The notes under the pieces are model-generated. The model was not told the DNA's origin. It ran no database searches and was given only the letters and a program-made list of their open reading frames with translations. Below, piece by piece: positions 6,415-11,343 of a stretch of 11,343 nucleotides of DNA. The first letter of the stretch is position 1. The number at the start of each line of letters is the position of its first letter. Location: positions 1 through 11,343 of the forward strand of contig JAFNGM010000248.1 in NCBI GenBank assembly GCA_017885225.1, in the 5' to 3' direction. Source of the stretch: Syntrophaceae bacterium (GTDB lineage: Bacteria; Desulfobacterota; Syntrophia; Syntrophales; UBA2185). A program made the position numbers and the translations under genes.

Positions 6415-6920
6415 ACAGAAAAAAAGTCGCCTTTCATGAGGCAAGTCATGTTGTGATTATCCATTATGCCGGTATCGAGATAACAAAGATATCACCATCA
6501 GAAGTTGAGATCAACCCTCCGCCTCAAGTTGGAAAGAACGATCAACAGAAATTGAAGGATCAAACTTTCAAACAGATCACAATCGCCGCATCCGGATTAA
6601 TCGGAGAATACATGTTTGCAGGAGATTCCTTTTGGAATGATCACACAAGGAAGGATCTTCTACAATCTGAAGATATGAAAATACTAAAGGGTCTGACGGT
6701 AATACCAAAAGATGCGATGCATCTTGTCTTACGATCAACAGAAACCTTCCTGGAAAGTGTTTGGGGCAAGGTCGAGTATGTTGCAGATAGAATTTTAGAT
6801 CATGATAAACCACATCAAGATATCAATTTCGAAATCATGAAAACACAAAGACAAAGGAAACCAGAACACTCTGCAGCAAGATTGATTAAATTTATCATGA
6901 CCGAGTTGTATGGAGGTTAA
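6411..6920 (+). CDS. Stand-alone zinc-peptidase-like protein resembling the M41 (FtsH protease) domain
   Basis: A 169-aa protein beginning MNRKKVAFHEASH. HEASH at residues 9-13 is an HExxH zinc-binding motif with the catalytic Glu10. The context (hydrophobic residue before it, VV after it) is that of FtsH's HEAGH. Residues 57-71 (TIAASGLIGEYMFAG) parallel the FtsH segment that follows the active site, with Gly and Glu kept. Asp82 or Asp88 in RKDLLQSEDMKIL could be the third zinc ligand. The helical end (ETFLESVWGKVEYVADRIL) also matches the M41 layout. There is no AAA ATPase domain and no membrane helix, so if active it would cut without its own unfoldase or rely on a host partner. It overlaps the preceding gene by 4 bases. 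An inactive peptidase fold used for binding is an alternative. Confidence 0.7.
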   Translation: MNRKKVAFHEASHVVIIHYAGIEITKISPSEVEINPPPQVGKNDQQKLKDQTFKQITIAASGLIGEYMFAGDSFWNDHTRKDLLQSEDMKILKGLTVIPKDAMHLVLRSTETFLESVWGKVEYVADRILDHDKPHQDINFEIMKTQRQRKPEHSAARLIKFIMTELYGG

Positions 6921-6926
6921 ACTTAT

Positions 6927-7247
6927 ATGCCAAAAGGAATCCCAGGTTCAAAACTTATTTCAAATAAAGATAAGAAAACCGATGGTAAAGAACAGAAACC
7001 GAAGAAAAAAAATATCTACATAACCAAATCAGATGATCTGAGGAGATTACTCCAAGAGGTCATCAATGATTTGAGGAAATCAGATGAGGGGACTTTGTGC
7101 AACAGGTCATCCCGGATCATAGCTGCTGCACAGGTCATGATCGATGTATTAAAGACAAAACTTATCGAAGATGACATCAGTAAACTAATGGAGGTTGTTA
7201 AAGAGAAACAATATGGTGGTGGATATGGTGATCTTAAAAGAACATAA
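6927..7247 (+). CDS. Small lysine-rich helical protein, unknown function
   Basis: A 106-aa basic protein with GGAGG about 10 bases before its ATG, starting 6 bases after the previous stop. Residues 1-30 (MPKGIPGSKLISNKDKKTDG and a Lys-rich stretch) look disordered. The rest (DDLRRLLQEVINDLRKSDEG to KLIEDDISKLMEVVKEK) is helical. The arrangement LRRLL-INDLR followed by a second helix rich in Ile, Ala and Leu resembles small helical proteins often found beside phage and element genes. I cannot name a family. Confidence 0.6.
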   Translation: MPKGIPGSKLISNKDKKTDGKEQKPKKKNIYITKSDDLRRLLQEVINDLRKSDEGTLCNRSSRIIAAAQVMIDVLKTKLIEDDISKLMEVVKEKQYGGGYGDLKRT

Positions 7248-7258
7248 AGGAGAAGATT

Positions 7259-7606
7259 ATGTCGCTGAGAAAACTGGTTGATGCATTAAAAGCTGAGTTA
7301 TTACCAGGAAGGGAATTCCCCTATGAGAAGTTGTATTACGCATTGTTTGAGGCTGATCTGAAGATGGGACTCCCACCCGGTAAGACAAAAGAAGAGATGT
7401 GGGAAAGGTTCATCCAAAAAAATGGGACTCTTGAGGAATTTATCAAACATGCGAAGGTAAAAATGGAGGAGAAGTCATTTGAAAAACCGGATTGCCTTCC
7501 GGAATCGATAACAAAGAAAAGGAGTATTCCGGAATCTCAATTGATGATCGATGGTGTTGAAAAATTACAACAGGAAGATCCACCAAAAAGGAGGAGGAGA
7601 GAATAA
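7259..7606 (+). CDS. Small hypothetical protein of the element
   Basis: A 115-aa protein; AAAGGAG lies 7 bases upstream of its ATG, 11 bases after the previous stop. The N-terminal part (MSLRKLVDALKAELLPGREF to HAKVKMEE) is predicted helical, and the C-terminus ends in a basic tail (PPKRRRRE). It is not recognised. Its stop is separated by a single base from the next start, so it belongs to the same transcript. The basic tail suggests nucleic acid contact, which is inference only. Confidence 0.6.
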   Translation: MSLRKLVDALKAELLPGREFPYEKLYYALFEADLKMGLPPGKTKEEMWERFIQKNGTLEEFIKHAKVKMEEKSFEKPDCLPESITKKRSIPESQLMIDGVEKLQQEDPPKRRRRE

Positions 7607-7607
7607 A

Positions 7608-8504
7608 ATGTATAAACGAAAGACCACAAGTACCTCAAAACCTCATTCGATCCAAACCGATTATTCGGGATATGGTCAGATAAGTATCCTATCAGATCCG
7701 GGATGGATTCAGGAGATGTTGCAGGAGCTCCATGATGACGGAAAATTCGCATTAGGGCAGTTTTCCCGGGTGATTGCAACAATCAAGAAGAGAGATTTGT
7801 CTGAGTATCGACTTGATGTCGCGCGGAAGAAACAGAACGATGATCTTCAGGAAGCGAAGAAGTCATTTATGTCTTTCCTGTCAAAGCACATTAAAAGGGC
7901 GAAGTCAAATCATGAGGCGGTTAAAAATAAGATTCTCAGGATGACCGAACCGGAAACACCATCCGATCCCGTTAAAGCAATGTTGATGGAAATGAAGAAT
8001 CAAGAAATTCGCAGCCTCATAAGGAATCTTGACCCGAAGATCCGACTTGATGTTGTCAGAGGTAAACCGGATTATCTGAAGGCGGTTATCAGTTCTCCCG
8101 ATCAACTCATCCACCCTGATGGATTGTTGAAGATAAGACGCGATTATGCATTCTCGATTGATGAAAGTCTTGAGGAGGAAGAAAAGGATGCTCAATTAAT
8201 CTATCGAGCGATCAGGAGGCGCGCGGGAGAGATCAATGCGACAAGTACCAAGATGCTGGTCGACGTCGATCTTGATGATCCAACTCCCCCGAAAGATTAT
8301 TTTGAGGCCTTCCCACCTGAGTCAGATTACGAGAAATACCATGCAGAAAAAAGAATCGAGACCTATGAGAAAGAGAAGATGGCAGAGGAGAGAAGGAAAC
8401 AATTTGAGGATCGTGATACCGGTATCAATCTGGAAGTTGGAGAAAGAGCGACAAGGATCAGAAGAAGATCCAACATTCATCATGAAGAAGTAGTAGATAA
8501 GTAA
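7608..8504 (+). CDS. Charged helical protein, unknown function
   Basis: A 298-aa protein. The frame extends upstream into the previous gene, but ATG 7608 is preferred: GGAGGAGAG precedes it and it starts one base after the previous stop (TAA-A-ATG). The first 25 residues are Ser/Thr/Lys-rich and flexible. The body (WIQEMLQELHDDGKFALGQF to LVDVDLDD) is mostly helical with many charged residues. The last 60 residues (EKYHAEKRIETYEKEKMAEERR, then RIRRRSNIHHE) look like a charged helix or coiled coil followed by a basic patch. No enzymatic motif, signal peptide or membrane segment is visible. It closes the run of genes from 6016; a hairpin follows at 8541. A structural or DNA-associated role is possible but unsupported. 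Confidence 0.6.
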   Translation: MYKRKTTSTSKPHSIQTDYSGYGQISILSDPGWIQEMLQELHDDGKFALGQFSRVIATIKKRDLSEYRLDVARKKQNDDLQEAKKSFMSFLSKHIKRAKSNHEAVKNKILRMTEPETPSDPVKAMLMEMKNQEIRSLIRNLDPKIRLDVVRGKPDYLKAVISSPDQLIHPDGLLKIRRDYAFSIDESLEEEEKDAQLIYRAIRRRAGEINATSTKMLVDVDLDDPTPPKDYFEAFPPESDYEKYHAEKRIETYEKEKMAEERRKQFEDRDTGINLEVGERATRIRRRSNIHHEEVVDK

Positions 8505-8540
8505 AAGTCTAACAGGGAATACCTCCTTGTATCCATGCCC

Positions 8541-8574
8541 GGTGGGAGGCGATTCAAACCATTTCCCTCCCACC
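8541..8574 (+). terminator. GC-rich hairpin after the 6016-8504 gene run
   Basis: GGTGGGAGG (8541-8549) is perfectly complementary to CCTCCCACC (8566-8574), with a 16-base loop. It lies 37 bases after the stop at 8504 and ahead of the next gene. No T-run follows, so it may protect the mRNA 3' end or need Rho rather than act as a classic intrinsic terminator. Confidence 0.4.
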
Positions 8575-8733
8575 CGTGAGCGTGATTACATCGCATATAA
8601 CCGGTCGTTAAAATATCTGTTCATTATCAAAAGAAAGACCGTGATTTTCCTATTATAGAAGGATAAACTTTTCCCATGGTTTTGAGGCTTTCATTTAAAA
8701 CCAAAAAAACAAAAGGAAAAGGAGAAAAGGAAA

Positions 8734-9123
8734 ATGAAAAAATTATTTGTGTCAGTAGTTTTGTTAGCCATGGTTTTTTGTTGGGGTTCTGCAGAGGCAT
8801 CGGATAAGGTTTATTTGGAAATCAAGACTTGCCTTGATCTGCAATATAGTTACCGGGAAGGATTTTTGCCATCCCATACCTTGGCAGGGGCGATCTGCCT
8901 CTACAACGCAGATAAGAAGCATGGAAGAAAGGTTGCGACCAAGAACATTTATATTTGGTTAAGTGTTCAACCCCGTGGTGTGCAATATATGACTCTTATC
9001 CCGCCTGAGCAACAAAACCTTATAATGCAAGCGAGAAGTGTGGGTTTGACATGGAAGAAGATTGATATGGCCGAATATCTCATAGCAGGAGCGACCATTG
9101 TCTATGCCGATTCGACAAAGTAA
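8734..9123 (+). CDS. Small exported protein, unknown function
   Basis: A 129-aa protein with a clear signal peptide: MKK, a hydrophobic stretch (LFVSVVLLAMVFCWG), and a probable cut after SAEA (residue about 22). The mature part has about 107 residues, with two Cys (in KTCLDLQ and GAICLY) that could form a disulfide in the periplasm. AGGAG and AAGGA lie before the ATG. It starts 230 bases after the preceding gene and ends 11 bases before the recombinase gene, so it may share that transcript. It is the only exported product of the element and may be cargo. No family recognised. Confidence 0.65.
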   Translation: MKKLFVSVVLLAMVFCWGSAEASDKVYLEIKTCLDLQYSYREGFLPSHTLAGAICLYNADKKHGRKVATKNIYIWLSVQPRGVQYMTLIPPEQQNLIMQARSVGLTWKKIDMAEYLIAGATIVYADSTK

Positions 9124-9134
9124 GGAGGCAAAAA

Positions 9135-9767
9135 ATGAAAAAGATTAAAAGGGAAACCAGGAATATTGCATATCTGCGTGTCAGCACCATCGATCAGGAC
9201 ACCGAGAAGAACAAACATGACATCTTGAAATTTTGCAATGATCGTAACTTTGGTAAAGTTGATTTCATCGAAGAGAAAGTATCGGGAAAAGTCAGCTGGA
9301 AGGAAAGAAAGATCAAGGGTATTGTGGATGATCTGCAACCAGGTGATCGCCTTGTCCTTCCCGAGATTAGCAGGTTGGGCAGATCCTCTCTTGAATGCAT
9401 GGAGATACTCAGCATCTTAAAAGAGAAAAATGTTGCTGTTTATGCTATCAAGGGCAACTGGGAATTGAATGGATCGATACAATCAAAGGTGATGGCGATG
9501 ATATTTAGTCTTGTTGCGGAGATTGAAAGAGATTTCATATCATCCAGAACAAAGGAAGGATTAGCAGCAGCGAGATTGAAAGGTCGTCTAATTGGAAGAC
9601 CCGCAGGAATCCCGGGACGATCAAAATTAGATAAACATCGAGAAGAGATCATCGCTCTCTTATCAAACCGATCTCCGAAATCATATGTTGCAAAGAAGTA
9701 TGGATCGACCACGGCAAACCTTTATAACTGGCTTTTGAAAAACAAGATTGAAATAAAGGAGGCATAA
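9135..9767 (+). CDS. Small serine recombinase (resolvase/invertase, Hin-like)
   Basis: A 210-aa complete serine recombinase. Catalytic Ser17 is in YLRVSTIDQ, and the Arg motif EISRLGRS carries Arg80 and Arg83. The long helix FSLVAEIERDFISSRTKEGL (124-143) contains the conserved EIER. GRPAG (154-158) leads into a C-terminal helix-turn-helix (about 163-204, DKHREEIIALLSNRSPKSYVAKKYGSTTANLYNWL by pattern) laid out as in Hin. The length is typical of small resolvases and invertases, not of large integrases. AGGAGG lies 7 bases before ATG. It adjoins the zinc-ribbon gene and attR. The rebuilt attP has the 12-2-12 architecture that such enzymes bind, so this is the best candidate for the enzyme that moved the element. 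Alternatively it resolves or inverts DNA, while a now-damaged large recombinase did the integration. Confidence 0.93.
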   Translation: MKKIKRETRNIAYLRVSTIDQDTEKNKHDILKFCNDRNFGKVDFIEEKVSGKVSWKERKIKGIVDDLQPGDRLVLPEISRLGRSSLECMEILSILKEKNVAVYAIKGNWELNGSIQSKVMAMIFSLVAEIERDFISSRTKEGLAAARLKGRLIGRPAGIPGRSKLDKHREEIIALLSNRSPKSYVAKKYGSTTANLYNWLLKNKIEIKEA

Positions 9768-9769
9768 AA

Positions 9770-9865
9770 ATGATTAAAATACTTGCACCAGAAGAAATTG
9801 ATTTTACCGAAAAGGAAATACAGGAAGCATTTGAACAAGCTTTTGAAGAAGAGATGTGGCGATAA
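9770..9865 (+). CDS. 31-codon acidic ORF, possible leader of the zinc-ribbon gene
   Basis: A strong site (AAAGGAGG, 6 bases before ATG) opens a short acidic frame, beginning [18 protein letters not shown] and ending EEEMWR then TAA. It starts 3 bases after the recombinase stop. Its composition looks coding, whereas the overlapping zinc-ribbon frame in the same stretch is Lys-rich and looks like a shadow. The zinc-ribbon frame becomes plausible exactly where this ORF ends. It is therefore either a separate micropeptide, a translational coupler, or the true N-terminus of the zinc-ribbon protein reached by a +1 frameshift or separated by a one-base mutation. Confidence 0.5.
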   Translation: MIKILAPEEIDFTEKEIQEAFEQAFEEEMWR

Positions 9866-10757
9866 ATGGGAACAAAGATTTACCTCAAAGAAGTTGAATA
9901 TCGATGAGATCGTGATAACAAAAATCCCCAGGTTGTTGCCGGAAGATACAATCAAGAAAATGCATCAGAGATCAGATGCCAACCTGACTTATTGTCGTGG
10001 TCAGCTTAAACACAAATATCTATTGGGACGAATGATCTTCTGCGAGGAATGTGGATTTGCCCTCTTTGGACAGGCGAATTATCTTGGAAAGTTGTACTAT
10101 CGACATCCGAGAGATCGGGGCTGCGACAAGTTTAAATACATACCGGCTGATCTGATCGATAATGCGGTCATCAATGACATCTTTGCAATGCTCGGTGATC
10201 GCCCGAGGATCGATGCAGCCATAGAAGCGGCCATACCAAACCTTCAGCAGCTGGAAGATTTAAAGGTCTCAATCGCTCACAATCAATCACAATTGATTAA
10301 AATTGAGAAGTCGAAGGAAAGGTTGATCGATCAGATTGCAGATGGTGTTATCGCCGGTATCGATGCTAAAAACAAGATGGATAAATTGAAATCGACCGAG
10401 GCCTTGTTGAGATCACAGATCGAATCATGGACACGGAAAAGGGAATCCCTGCCAACTCAGGCTGAGGTGACCAGGAAGACACAGATCATGCTGCGTATGA
10501 TTGAAAACATTTTGAAGACGCAGACGCATTTGGGTGAGATGTCATTTGACGATAAGAGAAAGTTGTTGCAATATTGTTTTGCCGGGAAAGATGCAGACGG
10601 AAAGAGACAAGGTGTTTACCTGTCAAAAACAAAGAAGGGCGATTGGTTGTATTCGATCAAGGGTGTCTTTTGCGATGAGAATGTCATCTATAAGAAATCG
10701 AAGGTAGATATGCTTGGTCAATGCCATGCACATCACGGCATCGGTCTTTATCAATGA
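9783..10757 (+). CDS. C-terminal half of a large serine recombinase (zinc ribbon and coiled coil), no catalytic domain
   Basis: The open frame allows 324 aa from a TTG at 9783; the true start is uncertain (a frameshift from 9770, or ATG 9960 with a poor site). Residues from about 25 (CGDKWEQRF) to 70 match the end of the Recombinase domain. A zinc ribbon follows: [10 protein letters not shown], Cys87/Cys90 (CEEC), His108 and Cys114, then YIPADLID. A coiled-coil-like segment spans about 155-222, with further C-terminal sequence to [11 protein letters not shown]. The catalytic Ser domain is absent in all frames upstream; the neighbour at 9135 is a separate complete small recombinase. Codon 313 spans the att core, so the last 11 residues ([11 protein letters not shown]) come from host yjbQ DNA in another frame. 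In the circle the frame would instead continue 35 codons to TAA at 4388. It may target DNA for the small recombinase or may be a degraded integrase. Confidence 0.8.
   Translation: MHQKKLILPKRKYRKHLNKLLKKRCGDKWEQRFTSKKLNIDEIVITKIPRLLPEDTIKKMHQRSDANLTYCRGQLKHKYLLGRMIFCEECGFALFGQANYLGKLYYRHPRDRGCDKFKYIPADLIDNAVINDIFAMLGDRPRIDAAIEAAIPNLQQLEDLKVSIAHNQSQLIKIEKSKERLIDQIADGVIAGIDAKNKMDKLKSTEALLRSQIESWTRKRESLPTQAEVTRKTQIMLRMIENILKTQTHLGEMSFDDKRKLLQYCFAGKDADGKRQGVYLSKTKKGDWLYSIKGVFCDENVIYKKSKVDMLGQCHAHHGIGLYQ
10708..10733 (+). other. attR: right junction of the integrated element
   Basis: The element half ATATGCTTGGTC (10708-10719) is joined through AA (10720-10721) to the host half TGCCATGCACAT (10722-10733). 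Its reverse complement GACCAAGCATAT matches the element half at attL, GACGAAGCATAT, at 11 of 12 positions. The host half TGCCATGCACAT itself matches GACCAAGCATAT at 8 of 12, while the left host half matches weakly (5 of 12). Confidence 0.85.
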
Positions 10758-11016
10758 TGACGAATCAGGCCTGCATCAGGATTATGAAGAATGGCTGGAA
10801 AAGCTGGCTCCGCATGAACCTGTTTTACAGTATCGCCATAATCGTACAGGTGAAGATAACGGTGACGCCCACCTGAAGCGGCAGATCATGGGGAGGGAGG
10901 TCATCGTTGCCATCACCGGCGGCGGACTTGATTTTGGACCATGGGAACAAATTTTCTATGGTGAATTCGACGGAAAAAGAAGGAAAAGGGTGCTGGTGAA
11001 AATCATCGGTGCGTAG
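10717..11016 (+). pseudogene. yjbQ: yjbQ 3' fragment
   Basis: The remainder of the interrupted YjbQ/UPF0047 gene runs in frame with the 5' part at 4158. Codon GTC at 10717 overlaps the junction, then [20 protein letters not shown] continues to the stop at 11016. The family's C-terminal pattern is clear: HLKRQIMG, then the glycine-rich [19 protein letters not shown] and [13 protein letters not shown]. Fused to the first 41 codons it gives 139 aa, the usual family length. A TTG at 10714 could in principle start it, but no good ribosome binding site precedes it. The remnant lacks the N-terminal strands, so it is unlikely to be functional until the element leaves. Confidence 0.9.
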
Positions 11017-11024
11017 CGTTATCA

Positions 11025-11050
11025 ATAGCACTTGCATTCGTATGTGCTAT
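11025..11050 (+). terminator. Hairpin just after yjbQ
   Basis: ATAGCAC (11025-11031) and GTGCTAT (11044-11050) form a 7-bp stem with a 12-base loop, followed by GCTTTAAATAT. It sits 8 bases after the yjbQ stop. The T-run is short, so this is a weak intrinsic terminator candidate. Confidence 0.4.
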
Positions 11051-11121
11051 GCTTTAAATATCCCAATCATATGATTATGTGTTCATTGCCATACCGCTTC
11101 GTTTCCTGCAATGTAATCAGA

Positions 11122-11136
11122 CGTGGTTTCACCACG
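11122..11136 (+). terminator. Compact hairpin with T-rich tail upstream of the binding-protein gene
   Basis: CGTGGT-TTC-ACCACG is a perfect 6-bp stem with a 3-base loop, followed by ATATTTTATATTTT. It could end yjbQ transcripts or, if the downstream promoter lies before it, act as an attenuator: it ends only 26 bases before the ATG at 11163. Confidence 0.5.
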
Positions 11137-11162
11137 ATATTTTATATTTTAAGGGGGATTGT

Positions 11163-11343
11163 ATGAAAACACGCTTCATGAATACGCTTCTTTCATTGAT
11201 TATCGTAGTAACGTGCCTCACTTTTATAATGCCCGCGGTATCATCAGCCTCAGATACAATCAAGCTCGGCGTCGCTGGAGCTCACAGCGGCGATCTCGCT
11301 TCCTATGGAATTCCTACTGTCAGGGCAGCAGAGCTGGTAGTCA
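11163..11343 (+). CDS. Branched-chain amino acid (Liv-type) ABC transporter substrate-binding protein, 3'-truncated
   Basis: The first 60 codons are visible; the gene runs off the window. AAGGGGGA lies 5 bases before the ATG. Residues 1-30 are a signal peptide (MKTRFMNTLLSLIIVVTC then LTFIMPAVSSAS) with no lipobox, so a free periplasmic protein is expected. The mature start DTIKLGVAGAHSGDLASYGI followed by PTVRAAELVV is the typical first strand and ligand-loop region of the periplasmic-binding-protein type 1 fold used by LivJ/LivK. Its ABC partners would be expected downstream, outside the window. The ligand cannot be decided from this segment; related proteins bind leucine, other amino acids, amides or aromatic acids. 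Confidence 0.88.
   Translation, partial: MKTRFMNTLLSLIIVVTCLTFIMPAVSSASDTIKLGVAGAHSGDLASYGIPTVRAAELVV

Larger units (their letters stand above)
4281..10721 (+). mobile_element. Integrative element of about 6.44 kb inserted in yjbQ, with serine recombinase machinery at its right end
   Basis: The limits are set by the break in yjbQ: its N-terminal 41 codons end at 4280 and its remaining 98 codons resume at 10720 in the same frame. The only sequence common to both junctions is TGGTnAA, so there is no long target duplication. This fits serine recombinase integration with a 2-base crossover rather than transposition. With crossover at AA the circle would be 6439 bases. All genes inside read rightward and are more AT-rich than the synthetase and the 3' yjbQ flank. 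The recombinase genes abut attR, as is usual for integrative elements. No conjugation, capsid or antibiotic resistance genes were recognised. The cargo is small proteins of unknown role, a zincin-like protein and an exported protein. Confidence 0.88.

Noticed and set aside
4281..10721. Element as a transposon or tyrosine-integrase island
   Set aside because: There are no terminal inverted repeats in the transposon sense, no multi-base target duplication, no tRNA target and no tyrosine recombinase or DDE transposase. The 2-base shared core with adjacent serine recombinase genes fits serine recombination.

Overview
The window reads as a chromosomal segment of a Gram-negative, probably anaerobic bacterium, most likely a deltaproteobacterium (Desulfobacterota). 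This is inferred from gene content: a fused ADP-forming acyl-CoA synthetase, a single-domain bacterial cereblon-like (CULT) protein and a Liv-type periplasmic binding protein. No rRNA or other direct phylogenetic marker is present.

Host left flank (1-4280). A 5'-truncated CULT-domain gene (+, ends 341) is followed by two leftward genes. The first is a 675-aa NDP-forming acyl-CoA synthetase (420-2447) with its own consensus sigma70 promoter at 2548-2576. The second is an exported 421-aa protein of unknown function (2710-3975). The rightward gene yjbQ starts at 4158 (GTG) but is cut after codon 41.

Integrated element (4281-10721, about 6.44 kb). yjbQ resumes in frame at 10717. Joining the two flanks at a shared AA dinucleotide (4281-4282 and 10720-10721) rebuilds a 139-codon YjbQ. 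Joining the two element ends at the same dinucleotide rebuilds an attP with 12-bp inverted arms (11 of 12 matched) around a central AA. This is the 12-2-12 layout of Hin/Gin-type crossover sites. All element genes read rightward. They are a winged-helix-like protein (4485-5102), a long noncoding stretch with two 40-bp direct repeats and hairpins (5103-6015), and a tightly packed run of five genes (6016-8504), including a stand-alone HExxH protein resembling the peptidase part of FtsH. After a gap come a small exported protein (8734-9123), a complete Hin-like small serine recombinase (9135-9767), a 31-codon ORF, and the C-terminal half (zinc ribbon plus coiled coil) of a large serine recombinase that lacks its catalytic domain and ends across attR.

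The layout suggests a small integrative element with a divided recombination machinery: a small catalytic serine recombinase, with a separate zinc-ribbon/coiled-coil protein reading into the att site. In the excised circle the zinc-ribbon gene would run on through attP and gain 35 codons. Integration replaces them with 11 host-encoded codons, so the protein's C-terminus depends on the integration state. Integration also breaks yjbQ, and excision should restore it.

Host right flank (10722-11343). The 3' part of yjbQ is followed by two hairpins and the start of a Liv-type branched-chain amino acid substrate-binding protein (11163 to the window end).
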